NCBI RefSeq assembly: GCF_003583405.1
Contig: NZ_QXEC01000001.1
Coordinates: 310,001 to 374,000, forward strand
Reading direction: 5' to 3'
Length of the DNA: 64,000 nucleotides
DNA from: Micromonospora radicis
Lineage (GTDB): Bacteria > Actinomycetota > Actinomycetes > Mycobacteriales > Micromonosporaceae
Positions 37,582-46,147 of this stretch are shown in pieces; position 1 is the stretch's first letter; each line of letters starts with the position of its first letter. A model generated the notes under the pieces. That model saw only the letters and a list, made by a program, of their open reading frames with translations, was not told the DNA's origin and searched no databases. The position numbers were made by a program, and so were the translations under genes.

Positions 37582-38610
37582 TCAGTCGCGGGCCAGCAGC
37601 GGCCGGACCAGGGCCCACCAGGCGGCGGCGACGGCGTTGAAGACGCCCATGCCGGGGGGTGCGGCGACGTTCGAGGGGGCCACCCGGGCCGTCATCAGGT
37701 GGGCGATGGCGCCGTCGCCGAGCCTACGCTCGCCCTGTAGCCGACGGCGGCGGGCGCGGACCCAGTCGCGGTGCCGCCACAGCCAAGCCCAGCCGCGGAC
37801 CTTCTGCCGGCCCCAGCCGCCGGCCAGCGCGGCGGCGAGCATGGCGGTCTCGGTGAGCAGCAGCATCGGGGCCAGCAGGGTCAGCGTGCGGCCCTGGTAC
37901 GCGGTGAGCAGGGTGATCAGGCGGTTGCGTTCGACCAGGTAGAGCTTGAGGTCGTTGCGGGAGAACTCGTAGTGGTGGCGGACCACGGCGTCCGGTACGT
38001 ACTCCAGCCGCAGGCCGCGCTGCCACAGCCGGAGGCTGAGTTCGGTGTCCTCGTGGTAGGCGAAGTACTCGTCGGCGAAGCCGGCCAGCTCCGTCCAGCG
38101 CTGCCGACCGATCACGAAGCAGCAGCCGCTGAGCGACGGTACGACCGTACGGTGGGCGTGCGCGGTGGCCGGTTCCCCGTTGCCACCCGCCCAGGACAGG
38201 CCGGTGAAGTGCAGCGGGTTGCCGGAGGTGTTGATCAGGTCGGGTTGGTCGGCGAGCCGGATGGAGGCCATCGCGGCGCCGACGCCGGGCTCGGCGGCGA
38301 CCGCGACGACCTTGGCGAGGGCGTCGGGTGCCACCACGGCGTCGGAGTTGACGAAGGCCAGCCAGTCGCCGGTGGCCTCGGCGGCGCCCAGGTTGCAGCC
38401 GCCGGAGTAGCCGGTGTTCGCCTCCGGGCGGATCAGCCGTACGCCGGGTAGTCCCTTGACCACGTCGATGCCGTCGCCGGTGCAGCCGTTGTCGACCACC
38501 ACCAGTTCGATCTCGACGCCGGTGCTGGCCAGTACCGCCTGCGCGGCGTCGACCAGCCAGGGTTCGGCGCCGTAGGCGAGCATCACCGCGGTCACGCGGG
38601 GTGCGCTCAT
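37582..38610 (-). CDS. Glycosyltransferase family 2 (rhamnosyltransferase-like)
   Basis: 342 residues. The GT-A domain begins TAVMLAYGAEPWLVDAAQAV; the DXD-type metal site is FVNSDAVV, and the acceptor-side motif is FAYHEDTELSLRLWQRG. This resembles GT2 enzymes that transfer rhamnose or galactofuranose. A C-terminal amphipathic region (about 240-342) with one or two hydrophobic segments suggests membrane association. It is the distal gene of a six-gene minus-strand operon from rmlB, with ATGA overlaps, so it may use dTDP-L-rhamnose made by its neighbours. Confidence 0.9.
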   Translation of the reverse strand: MSAPRVTAVMLAYGAEPWLVDAAQAVLASTGVEIELVVVDNGCTGDGIDVVKGLPGVRLIRPEANTGYSGGCNLGAAEATGDWLAFVNSDAVVAPDALAKVVAVAAEPGVGAAMASIRLADQPDLINTSGNPLHFTGLSWAGGNGEPATAHAHRTVVPSLSGCCFVIGRQRWTELAGFADEYFAYHEDTELSLRLWQRGLRLEYVPDAVVRHHYEFSRNDLKLYLVERNRLITLLTAYQGRTLTLLAPMLLLTETAMLAAALAGGWGRQKVRGWAWLWRHRDWVRARRRRLQGERRLGDGAIAHLMTARVAPSNVAAPPGMGVFNAVAAAWWALVRPLLARD

Positions 38611-39920
38611 CGGTTCCCTCCGGGGGTGGTCGCGGGCACGGCGGCCGGCGCGGCGGACGGGGGCGGGGGCGGGGTCGGGGTCTGCCGGCGGCGCAGCAGG
38701 ACGATCATGACGGCGGCGACCACCACGGAGCCGACCGTGTAGCCGAGTTCGACGCGCAGCGCGACGGTCAGCGGGGCGAGGGTAGCGGCGGCCAGTGCGA
38801 CGACGCCGACGGTCCAGGCCGTGGCCTGCGCGTGGTGCCGGTCGCGGGCCAGTAGCGCCTGGCCGAGCACCATCGCCCACAGGTACGCCAGGGTGGCCAG
38901 GGCGAGCCAGCCGAAGTCGGCGTGCCCGAGCACGTCGGGGGCGTCGAAGAGGCGCTGGACCAGCCACGGTCCGAGCAGTACGGCCAGTGTGCCACCGACG
39001 ATGCCCAGCGCGGTCACCACGGCCAGCGCCCGGCGCAGCAGACCGGCGAAGGCGGCCTCGTCGTCGGTGGCGGCGGCGGTGGACAGCCCGGGCAGCAGGG
39101 CGGCCTGCATCGAGCCGAAGACGAACAGCGGGATCCGCACCAGCACCAGCGCGGAGAGCAGCGCCCCGGCGGTGGCGACGTCGGCCGGCGCGAGCAGCCG
39201 TACGTTGATCACGCCGACGTTGACCACGACCTGGGACAGCAGGCTGGAGACGGTGAGCAGGGCGAGGCCGCGCAGCAGGGGCGGCCACGGCACCGGGTTC
39301 CCGCCGCCGGCGGCCCGGGCCACCGGTGGCGCGGTCAGCGCGACGGCCAGCAGCGGCGCGACGACCAGCACCAGGGCGTACGCCACCGGCGAGTCGACGC
39401 CGGCCAGGGCGAGCGCGGCGACCAACCCGATGCGCAGGCCGCCGTCGACGCCGAGTTGGGTGCCGTACCAGCCGAACTGGTGCAGCCCGGAGAGCACGCC
39501 CCGGGTGGTGTGGGCCAGGGCGAGTGCGCCGAGTGCGCCGCCGAGCGCCGCCACCATCGTCCGGTCGCCGGCGAAGAGCCGGTCGGCGAGGGTGTCGGCG
39601 GTGGCGACGGTGGCCGCCAGCAGCAGGGTGAGTACGGCGGCGGCGACGGTGGCGCCCCGGGCCAGCACCGGCCCGGGGGGCAGCCCCCGGGTGCGGCGGG
39701 CGGCCACCAGCCGGGCCACCTCCTGTTCGACCGGGAGGAACACGCCGATGCCGACGGTGAAGACGATGGACCAGAGCACCGACAACGACGAGTAGTCGTC
39801 GGCGGTGAGGCTGTGCCCGGCGACGGCGAGGTGCACGTACGCGGCCAGGCCGACCAGGGCCAGCCCGCCGCCGACGGGGAGGGTGCCGGGTGGGACGAGG
39901 CGGAGCAGTCGACGGATCAC
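38607..39920 (-). CDS. Polysaccharide flippase-like membrane protein (MOP/Wzx type)
   Basis: 437 residues with about 12-14 hydrophobic segments and short loops. The opening GLALVGLAAYVHLAVAG, the segment SSLLSQVVVNVGVINVRLLA, and the terminal helix pair fit lipid-linked oligosaccharide flippases of the MATE/MOP group. It would move a glycolipid across the membrane. The C-terminus is a Pro/Ala-rich cytoplasmic tail (QTPTPPPPPSAAPAA). GTGA and ATGA overlaps with the neighbours show tight coupling. Confidence 0.8.
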   Translation of the reverse strand: MIRRLLRLVPPGTLPVGGGLALVGLAAYVHLAVAGHSLTADDYSSLSVLWSIVFTVGIGVFLPVEQEVARLVAARRTRGLPPGPVLARGATVAAAVLTLLLAATVATADTLADRLFAGDRTMVAALGGALGALALAHTTRGVLSGLHQFGWYGTQLGVDGGLRIGLVAALALAGVDSPVAYALVLVVAPLLAVALTAPPVARAAGGGNPVPWPPLLRGLALLTVSSLLSQVVVNVGVINVRLLAPADVATAGALLSALVLVRIPLFVFGSMQAALLPGLSTAAATDDEAAFAGLLRRALAVVTALGIVGGTLAVLLGPWLVQRLFDAPDVLGHADFGWLALATLAYLWAMVLGQALLARDRHHAQATAWTVGVVALAAATLAPLTVALRVELGYTVGSVVVAAVMIVLLRRRQTPTPPPPPSAAPAAVPATTPGGNR

Positions 39921-40618
39921 CGGCGGATGAGCGCCAGCGTGAGCACGGCCAGTGCCCGACCGAGGTAGACCATCGCCTTCGCGGGGGAGTGGCTCGGGGT
40001 GCCGGCCATCCGGCGGCGCATGGCCACCGGGACCTGCTGGATGCGGTAGCCGCGGCGGGCGGCGTGCACCAGCGTCTCGACGGTGTCGCCGAGGTACTCG
40101 GCCGGGTACCAGCGGGCGAACATCTCGATCATCCGGCGGTTGGCGGCGCGGAATCCGGAGGTGGTGTCGGTCAGCGCGGTGCCGGCGAGGCCGGAGAGCA
40201 CCGTCGACAGCATGCCCATCGCCCAGCGGCGCGGCCCGCGTACGGTGTAGTCGCCCTCGCCGGCGAAGCGGGCGCCGATGACCAGGTCGTAGTCGTCGAG
40301 CAGGTCGACCAGCTTCGGCACGTACCGGGGGTCGTGCTGCCCGTCCGCGTCGATCTGCACCGCCACGTCGTAGTCGTGCTCGTGGGCGTAGCGGTAACCC
40401 AGCCGCATCGCCCCACCGACACCAAGGTTGTAGGGCAGCCGGGCGACCCGGGCGCCGGCCGCGGTGGCGACGGCCGCGGTGCGGTCGGCGGAGCCGTCGT
40501 CGACGACCAGTACGTCCACGCCGGGCAGCTCGCCGCGGATCTCGCGGACCACGTCGGCGATCGAGCCGGCCTCGTTGAGGGCCGGGATGATGACGAGCAG
40601 ACGCTTGCCGTTAACCAT
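39917..40618 (-). CDS. Glycosyltransferase family 2, dolichyl-phosphate-sugar synthase-like
   Basis: 233 residues. LLVIIPALNEAGSIADVVRE and VLVVDDGSADRTAAVA are the nucleotide-sugar-binding elements, and VQIDADGQHDPRYVPKLV holds the DXD catalytic metal site. DTTSGFRAANRRMIE is typical of enzymes that load a sugar onto polyprenyl phosphate. It lacks the membrane helices of larger DPM synthases, though the DUF2304 protein directly upstream could anchor it; the two reading frames overlap by 8 nt. Confidence 0.92.
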   Translation of the reverse strand: MVNGKRLLVIIPALNEAGSIADVVREIRGELPGVDVLVVDDGSADRTAAVATAAGARVARLPYNLGVGGAMRLGYRYAHEHDYDVAVQIDADGQHDPRYVPKLVDLLDDYDLVIGARFAGEGDYTVRGPRRWAMGMLSTVLSGLAGTALTDTTSGFRAANRRMIEMFARWYPAEYLGDTVETLVHAARRGYRIQQVPVAMRRRMAGTPSHSPAKAMVYLGRALAVLTLALIRR

Positions 40619-40991
40619 CGCGGCTCACCAGTTCCGGCCGCTCCGCCCGCTCGGCCCGGTCGGCCTCGACCTCGGCGCGCAGTAGCGCGAACTCCTCGGC
40701 CAACGTCCGGGTCTCCTCCTCCAGCGCGCTGACCTCCCAGCTGAGGTGGATGCAGACCAGCAGCAGGAAGACGATGCCGAGGAAGAGCACGAGGCTGACC
40801 CCGGAGGCCACGCCGAGCAGGTCGGCGACGCCGTCGAGCAGCCGGGGGAACAGGGACAGCGGGATGACCACGAACAGCAGCCCGAGCCAGAGCATGCCGT
40901 ACTTCTCCCGGAGCTGCCGGCGGCGCAGCAGCTCGACGATCGTGGCCAGCAGGACCAGTCCGGTCAGCCCGGTGACCAGGGTGAGCTTCAT
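40611..40991 (-). CDS. DUF2304 membrane protein
   Basis: 126 residues. Three hydrophobic segments: LVTGLTGLVLLATIVELL, YGMLWLGLLFVVIPLSLFP and VSLVLFLGIVFLLLVCIHL. A cytoplasmic coiled coil (about 90-120, LEEETRTLAEEFALLRAEVE) follows. DUF2304 genes repeatedly sit beside polyprenyl-phosphate glycosyltransferases, as here, which suggests an accessory role. Start ATG at 40991 overlaps the rmlD stop (ATGA). Confidence 0.9.
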   Translation of the reverse strand: MKLTLVTGLTGLVLLATIVELLRRRQLREKYGMLWLGLLFVVIPLSLFPRLLDGVADLLGVASGVSLVLFLGIVFLLLVCIHLSWEVSALEEETRTLAEEFALLRAEVEADRAERAERPELVSRDG

Positions 40992-41872
40992 GCGACCTTC
41001 CACGGGGAGGGTGGAGCGGCGGGGGTGAGCGCCTCGATCAGCGTGGCGTGCCAGTCCGGTAGCGGCGGCAGGCCCGCGTCGGCCCATCGGCCGTGCCCTA
41101 GCACACTGTACGCCGGGCGGGTGGCGGGACGCGGAAACCGGGCGCTGGTGGTGGGGCGGATCCGGTCGGGGTCGAGCCCGTGTCCGGCGAACACCGCCCG
41201 GGCCAGGCCGTACCAGGTGGTCTCGCCGGCACAGGTGCCGTGGTAGACGCCCGGCGCGGCCCGACCGGCCAGGGCGGCCCCGGCGAGCCCGACCAGTTGC
41301 CGGGCCAGCGCGTACGACCAGGTGGGTTGGCCCCGCTGGTCGTCGACCACGTCGAGGAACTCGCGTTGTTCGGCCAGGTCGAGCAGGGTGGTGACGAAGT
41401 TGCGGCCGTGGCCGCCGTAGAGCCAGGCGGTGCGCACCACGTAGCCGGCGTCGGGCAGCAGCCGAGCCACCGCCTGTTCACCGGCGAGCTTGCCGCGGCC
41501 GTACGCGTTGAGCGGTGCGGTCGGCGCGTCCTCGGGGTACGGGGTGCCGGCGTCGCCGGCGAAGACGTAGTCGGTGGAGACCTGGAGCAGGCGGGCACCG
41601 TGGGCGGCGCAGGCGGTGGCGAGGTGGGCCACCGCCGTGCCGTTGACGGCGGTCGCGGCGGTCTCGTCCCGTTCGGCGCCGTCGACGTCGGTCCAGGCGG
41701 CGGCGTTCACCACCACGTCGTGACCGGCCACCGCGGCGCGTACGGCGGCGGGGTCGGTGATGTCGAGGTCGGCCCGGGTGGCGGCGGTCAGCGTGTGTTC
41801 CGGCGCCTCGGCGAGCACCTCGACCAGGTCCCGCCCGAGCATCCCACCGGCGCCGGTCACCAGGATCCTCAT
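40988..41872 (-). CDS. rfbD: dTDP-4-dehydrorhamnose reductase
   Basis: 294 residues; reduces dTDP-4-keto-L-rhamnose to dTDP-L-rhamnose with NADPH, the last step of the pathway. RILVTGAGGMLGRDLVEVL is the dinucleotide fold. LQVSTDYVFAGD and the catalytic YGRGKLAGE (Tyr-x3-Lys) mark the short-chain reductase core. WLYGGHGRNFVTTLLDLA and DQRGQPTWSYALARQL are RmlD-typical. The ATG at 41872 lies within the rmlB stop. Confidence 0.95.
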   Translation of the reverse strand: MRILVTGAGGMLGRDLVEVLAEAPEHTLTAATRADLDITDPAAVRAAVAGHDVVVNAAAWTDVDGAERDETAATAVNGTAVAHLATACAAHGARLLQVSTDYVFAGDAGTPYPEDAPTAPLNAYGRGKLAGEQAVARLLPDAGYVVRTAWLYGGHGRNFVTTLLDLAEQREFLDVVDDQRGQPTWSYALARQLVGLAGAALAGRAAPGVYHGTCAGETTWYGLARAVFAGHGLDPDRIRPTTSARFPRPATRPAYSVLGHGRWADAGLPPLPDWHATLIEALTPAAPPSPWKVA

Positions 41873-42870
41873 GCGTTCGCGGTCCCGGTCAGCGGTTCCC
41901 ACCAGGCGCGGTTGTCCCGGTACCAGGCCACGGTCTCGGCCAGCCCGGCGCCCAGGGTGATGCTCGGCGCGTACCCCAGCTCGCGGTTGATCTTGGTGAT
42001 GTCCAGCGAGTACCGGCGGTCGTGACCCTTGCGGTCGGGGACGGTGACGACCCGGTCCCAGCCGGCGCCGCAGGCGTCCAGCAGCCGGCCGGTCAGCTCC
42101 TTGTTGGTCAGCTCGGTACCGCCGCCGATGTGGTACACCTCGCCCGCGCGGCCCTTCTCCTGGACCATGGCGATGCCCCGGCAGTGGTCGTGGACGTGCA
42201 ACCAGTCGCGGACGTTGCCGCCGTCGCCGTAGAGCGGCACCGTACCGCCGTCGAGCAGGTTGGTCACGAACAGCGGGATGACCTTCTCCGGGAACTGGTA
42301 CGGCCCGTAGTTGTTGGAGCAGCGGGTCACCACCACGTCCAGGCCGTGGGTGCGGTGGTAGGCCAGCGCGAGCAGGTCCGAGCCGGCCTTCGAGGCCGAG
42401 TACGGGGAGTTGGGCGCCAGCGGCCAGTCCTCGGTCCAGGAGCCCTCCGCGATGGAGCCGTACACCTCGTCGGTGGAGACGTGCACGAACCGCCGCACCC
42501 CGTGGCGCAGGGCGGCGTCGAGCAGCGCCTGGGTGCCCAGCACGTTGGTGCTGACGAACGGCGCGGCCCCGGCGATCGAGCGGTCGACGTGTGACTCGGC
42601 GGCGAAGTGCACGATCACGTCATGCCCCGCGACTACCTCGTCGACCACCTCCGCGTGACGGATGTCACCCTGGACGAACCGCAGTCGAGGGTCGTCGCGG
42701 ACCGGCGCCAGGTTGGCCGGATTGCCGGAGTACGTCAGCGCGTCGAGCACCGTCACGCCCGTGGGTTCCAACGCGGGTACGCCCTCGGCGGTGCCGCCGG
42801 GCACGCCGAGCAGCATCCGCACGTACTCCGAACCGATGAACCCGGCGCCGCCGGTTACCAGGATCCTCAC
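41869..42870 (-). CDS. rfbB: dTDP-glucose 4,6-dehydratase
   Basis: 333 residues; converts dTDP-glucose to dTDP-4-keto-6-deoxyglucose with bound NAD. RILVTGGAGFIGSEYVRMLL is the NAD site. VHVSTDEVYGSIAEGSWTED provides catalytic Thr, Asp and Glu, and SPYSASKAGSDLLALAYHRT the Tyr-x3-Lys pair. It is the first gene of the six-gene minus-strand operon. GTG start at 42870; TAGACT lies 9 nt upstream. Confidence 0.96.
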   Translation of the reverse strand: MRILVTGGAGFIGSEYVRMLLGVPGGTAEGVPALEPTGVTVLDALTYSGNPANLAPVRDDPRLRFVQGDIRHAEVVDEVVAGHDVIVHFAAESHVDRSIAGAAPFVSTNVLGTQALLDAALRHGVRRFVHVSTDEVYGSIAEGSWTEDWPLAPNSPYSASKAGSDLLALAYHRTHGLDVVVTRCSNNYGPYQFPEKVIPLFVTNLLDGGTVPLYGDGGNVRDWLHVHDHCRGIAMVQEKGRAGEVYHIGGGTELTNKELTGRLLDACGAGWDRVVTVPDRKGHDRRYSLDITKINRELGYAPSITLGAGLAETVAWYRDNRAWWEPLTGTANA

Positions 42871-42954
42871 GGGTCCGGAAGTCTACGCGAACCGCCCCCA
42901 ACCGCCGGGTACGCGCGACGTGCCGGGCCCGGCGGCTACCGGTAGGCTCCCCGG
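42871..42954. promoter_or_regulatory. Divergent promoter region of rmlB and rmlA operons
   Basis: 84 bp. Plus strand: TAGGCT at 42943-42948, 6 nt before the rmlA GTG. Minus strand: TAGACT at 42885-42880, 9 nt before the rmlB GTG. Both operons therefore seem to be started from one short region with leaderless or near-leaderless transcripts. Confidence 0.45.
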
Positions 42955-43866
42955 GTGCGTGGAATCCTGCTCGCCGGTGGCACCGGATCCCGGCTGTGGC
43001 CGATCACCCGGGCGGTGTCGAAGCAGCTGATGCCGGTCTTCGACAAGCCGATGATCTACTACCCGCTGTCCACCCTGGTGATGGCCGGGGTGCACGAGAT
43101 CCTGGTGATCACCACGCCGGAGGAGCAGCACCAGTTCCAGCGGCTGCTCGGCGACGGCAGCCAGTTCGGCCTGCGGCTGGAGTACGTCGCCCAGCCCCGG
43201 CCGGAGGGCATCGCCCAGGCGTTCCTGCTCGGTGCGGACTTCATCGGCGACGAGGCGGTGGCGCTGATCCTGGGGGACAACATCTTCCACGGCGTCGGGC
43301 TGGGCCGGCAGCTCGCCGACGCCGGTGACCCGGTGGGCGGGCGGATCTTCGCGTACCCGGTGGCCGACCCGCAGGCGTACGGCGTGGTCGACTTCGACGC
43401 CGACGGCCGGGTGCGGTCGATCGAGGAGAAACCGGCGCGGCCGAAGTCCCGCTACGCGGTGCCCGGCCTGTACTTCTACGACAACCGGGTGGTGAAGATC
43501 GCCCGCGGGCTCACCCCCAGCGCCCGCGGCGAGCTGGAGATCACCGCGGTGAACGAGGCGTACCGGCAGTGGGGCGAGTTGTCGGTGACCGTCCTGGACC
43601 GGGGCACCGCCTGGCTGGACACCGGCACCTTCACCTCGCTGATGCAGGCCGCCGAGTTCGTCCGGGTCATCGAGGAGCGCCAGGGCATGAAGATCGGCTG
43701 CGTCGAGGAGGTCGCCTGGCGGGCCGGGCTGATCGACGACGGGCAGCTGCGGGCGTTGGCCGAACCGCTGACCAAGAGCGGCTACGGCGACTACCTGCTG
43801 GCGCTGCTCGCCGCCGGCCGCGTCGAGCCGAGCGGCTCGCCCGCCGGGCCGGGGGTGGCCGGATGA
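42955..43866 (+). CDS. rfbA: Glucose-1-phosphate thymidylyltransferase
   Basis: 303 residues; makes dTDP-glucose from dTTP and glucose-1-phosphate, the first step of dTDP-L-rhamnose synthesis. [20 protein letters not shown] is the nucleotide-binding loop, and [25 protein letters not shown] (metal site), [10 protein letters not shown] and [10 protein letters not shown] all match RmlA. The GTG at 42955 is fixed by the pattern MRGILLAGG and by TAGGCT 6 nt upstream. The stop overlaps rmlC (ATGA). Confidence 0.97.
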   Translation: MRGILLAGGTGSRLWPITRAVSKQLMPVFDKPMIYYPLSTLVMAGVHEILVITTPEEQHQFQRLLGDGSQFGLRLEYVAQPRPEGIAQAFLLGADFIGDEAVALILGDNIFHGVGLGRQLADAGDPVGGRIFAYPVADPQAYGVVDFDADGRVRSIEEKPARPKSRYAVPGLYFYDNRVVKIARGLTPSARGELEITAVNEAYRQWGELSVTVLDRGTAWLDTGTFTSLMQAAEFVRVIEERQGMKIGCVEEVAWRAGLIDDGQLRALAEPLTKSGYGDYLLALLAAGRVEPSGSPAGPGVAG

Positions 43867-44480
43867 AGCTGCGGCCGTTGAGCATCGAGGGCGCCTGGGA
43901 GGTCACCCCGCAGCAGCACGGTGACCCGCGCGGGCTGTTCCTGGAGTGGTACCGCTTCGACCGGCTCGCCGAGGCGGTCGGGCACCCGCTGCGGCTGGCG
44001 CAGGGCAACCTGTCCGTCTCGGCCCGGGACGTGGTGCGCGGCATCCACTTCGCCGACGTGCCACCGGGGCAGGCGAAGTACGTCACCTGTGTGCGGGGCG
44101 CGGTGCTGGACGTGGTGGTGGACCTGCGGGTCGGGTCGCCCACCTTCGGCCGCTGGGAGGGCGTCCGGCTGGACGACGTCGACCGGCGCGCGGTCTACCT
44201 GGCCGAGGGGCTCGGCCACGGCTTCTGCGCGTTGACCGACGACGCCACCCTGAGCTACCTCTGCTCGACCACGTACAACCCGACGGCCGAACATGCCGTG
44301 CATCCGCTGGACGAGGAGCTGGCCATCCGGTGGCCGGCCGGTACCCCGCTGCTGTCCGCCCGCGACGCCGCCGCGCCGAGCCTGGCACAGGCCCGGGCCT
44401 CCGGTCTGCTGCCCGACTACGAGGCGTGCCGGAGGTACCTGGCGGGCCGGTCCGGTGGGGCGTCACCCGGCCGAGGGTGA
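43863..44480 (+). CDS. rfbC: dTDP-4-dehydrorhamnose 3,5-epimerase
   Basis: 205 residues of the RmlC cupin family. It epimerises C3 and C5 of the keto sugar. [33 protein letters not shown] (catalytic His), [20 protein letters not shown], and the Tyr-bearing [20 protein letters not shown] are conserved. Its translation is coupled to rmlA. Together with rmlB and rmlD across the divergent promoter, the full dTDP-L-rhamnose pathway is present. Confidence 0.95.
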   Translation: MKLRPLSIEGAWEVTPQQHGDPRGLFLEWYRFDRLAEAVGHPLRLAQGNLSVSARDVVRGIHFADVPPGQAKYVTCVRGAVLDVVVDLRVGSPTFGRWEGVRLDDVDRRAVYLAEGLGHGFCALTDDATLSYLCSTTYNPTAEHAVHPLDEELAIRWPAGTPLLSARDAAAPSLAQARASGLLPDYEACRRYLAGRSGGASPGRG

Positions 44481-44534
44481 CCTCGAGATCGGGTGCAGGT
44501 GCCGCGACAGTGACGAACCGGGCCTCGGTACGGC

Positions 44535-44540
44535 TAATGT
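44535..44540 (+). promoter_or_regulatory. -10 hexamer of pafA (leaderless)
   Basis: TAATGT, 6 nt before the ATG at 44547. pafA thus has a promoter separate from both the prcBA unit and the rml genes. Confidence 0.5.
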
Positions 44541-44546
44541 CTCATC

Positions 44547-45905
44547 ATGGAGCGGCGAATCTTCGGTCTGGAGACCGAGTACGGCGTCACCTGCACCTAC
44601 CGCGGACAGCGCAGGCTGTCCCCTGACGAGGTAGCCCGGTATCTCTTCCGCCGGGTGGTGTCCTGGGGCCGATCGAGTAACGTCTTCCTGCGTAACGGCG
44701 CTCGGCTCTACCTGGACGTCGGCTCGCACCCCGAGTACGCCACCCCGGAGTGCGACTCGGTGGTCGACCTGGTGGCCCACGACCGGGCCGGCGAGCGGAT
44801 CCTGGAAGGGCTGCTCATCGACGCGGAGAAGCGGTTGCACGACGAGGGCATCGCGGGCGAGATCTACCTGTTCAAGAACAACACCGACTCGGCCGGCAAC
44901 TCGTACGGCTGCCACGAGAACTACCTGGTCTCCCGGCATGGCGAGTTCGGCCGGCTGGCCGACGTGCTGATCCCGTTCCTGGTCACCCGGCAGCTGATCT
45001 GTGGCGCGGGCAAGGTGCTGCAGACCCCGCGCGGCGCGGTGTACTGCCTGTCCCAGCGGGCCGAGCACATCTGGGAGGGGGTCTCCTCGGCGACCACCCG
45101 CAGCCGCCCGATCATCAACACCCGGGACGAGCCGCACGCCGACGCCGAACGGTACCGCCGGCTGCACGTCATCGTCGGTGACTCCAACATGAACGAGGTC
45201 ACCACGCTGCTGAAGGTCGGCACCGCGGACATCGTGCTGCGGATGATCGAGGCCGGGGTGGTGATGCGTGACCTCACCCTGGAGAACCCGATCCGGGCGA
45301 TCCGGGAGGTGTCGCACGACATCACCGGGCGGCGCAAGGTGCGGCTGGCCTCGGGCAAGGAGGTCAGCGCCCTGGAGATCCAGCAGGAGTACCTGGCCAA
45401 GGCGACCGAGTTCGTGGAGCGCCGGGGCGGTGACCAGACCGCGAAGCGGGTGGTCGAGTTGTGGGGTCGAGTGCTGCGGGCGGTGGAGACCGGCGACCTG
45501 GAGCCGGTCTCGCGGGAGATCGACTGGGTGACCAAGCTGCGGTTGATCGAGCGCTACCAGCGCAAGCACGACCTACCGCTGTCGCATCCGCGGGTCGCGC
45601 AGATGGACCTCGCCTACCACGATCTGCGCCGGGGTCGGGGCCTCTACGCCCTGCTGGAGCGGCGCGGCGACGTGGACCGGGTGGCCACCGATCCGGAGAT
45701 CTTCGAGGCGAAGGAGACGCCACCGCAGACCACCCGGGCCCGGCTGCGCGGTGAGTTCATCCGGCACGCCCAGGAGAAGCGGCGCGACTTCACCGTGGAC
45801 TGGGTGCACCTCAAGCTCAACGACCAGGCGCAGCGCACCGTGCTGTGCAAGGACCCGTTCCGGGCGTACGACGAGCGGGTGGAGCGGCTGATCGCCAGCA
45901 TGTGA
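44547..45905 (+). CDS. pafA: Pup ligase PafA
   Basis: 452 residues; uses ATP to phosphorylate the C-terminal Glu of deamidated Pup and joins it to substrate lysines. [13 protein letters not shown] contains Glu9, [17 protein letters not shown] contains Asp57, and [18 protein letters not shown] and [19 protein letters not shown] complete the carboxylate-amine ligase site. The Dop loop is absent. It is normally close to prcA; here it is about 7.2 kb downstream, beyond the rhamnose cluster. Confidence 0.97.
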   Translation: MERRIFGLETEYGVTCTYRGQRRLSPDEVARYLFRRVVSWGRSSNVFLRNGARLYLDVGSHPEYATPECDSVVDLVAHDRAGERILEGLLIDAEKRLHDEGIAGEIYLFKNNTDSAGNSYGCHENYLVSRHGEFGRLADVLIPFLVTRQLICGAGKVLQTPRGAVYCLSQRAEHIWEGVSSATTRSRPIINTRDEPHADAERYRRLHVIVGDSNMNEVTTLLKVGTADIVLRMIEAGVVMRDLTLENPIRAIREVSHDITGRRKVRLASGKEVSALEIQQEYLAKATEFVERRGGDQTAKRVVELWGRVLRAVETGDLEPVSREIDWVTKLRLIERYQRKHDLPLSHPRVAQMDLAYHDLRRGRGLYALLERRGDVDRVATDPEIFEAKETPPQTTRARLRGEFIRHAQEKRRDFTVDWVHLKLNDQAQRTVLCKDPFRAYDERVERLIASM

Positions 45906-45922
45906 CCGGCGGCACCGGGCCT

Positions 45923-45956
45923 GCCCAGCGTACGGGCGGGCCCGGGTACGCTGGGC
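45923..45956 (+). terminator. Hairpin between pafA and the small membrane-protein gene
   Basis: GCCCAGCGTAC (45923-45933) pairs exactly with 45946-45956; the loop is 12 nt. The 3' arm ends 5 nt before the next ATG and overlaps a TACGCT hexamer, so the structure may terminate pafA or mask translation of the small gene. Confidence 0.5.
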
Positions 45957-45961
45957 GGACC

Positions 45962-46147
45962 ATGATGCCTCCCGAACCCCCCACCCCGGGTACCCAGCGA
46001 CAGGGCTGGCTGGAACGCCGCCGGGACAAGGTCCGCGCCGAGGTCGAGCGCAACCGCCGCGGCGAGTACACCGTTCCGACCTGGGTGCTGGCCCTGGCCC
46101 TGGCGTTGATCGTCGGCGCCTGGCTGGCTCTGATCATTCTTGCCTGA
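45962..46147 (+). CDS. Small tail-anchored membrane protein after pafA
   Basis: 61 residues: a Pro-rich N-terminus (MMPPEPPTPGTQRQGW), a charged middle (ERRRDKVRAEVERNRRGEY) and one C-terminal hydrophobic helix (WVLALALALIVGAWLALIIL). Family unknown. Two adjacent ATGs (45962, 45965) are possible starts. It lies 56 nt after pafA in the same direction and overlaps the 3' end of the convergent DUF3866 gene by 14 nt. It may recruit a partner to the membrane. Confidence 0.7.
   Translation: MMPPEPPTPGTQRQGWLERRRDKVRAEVERNRRGEYTVPTWVLALALALIVGAWLALIILA

Noticed and set aside
37582..39288. 568-residue form of the GT2 glycosyltransferase
   Set aside because: The N-terminal extension is antisense-frame sequence of the flippase gene; the ATG at 38610 with the ATGA overlap is the normal start.
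43569..44480. 303-codon frame covering the 5' part of rmlC
   Set aside because: The first 98 codons overlap rmlA in another frame and are not RmlC-like; the real start is the ATG at 43863.
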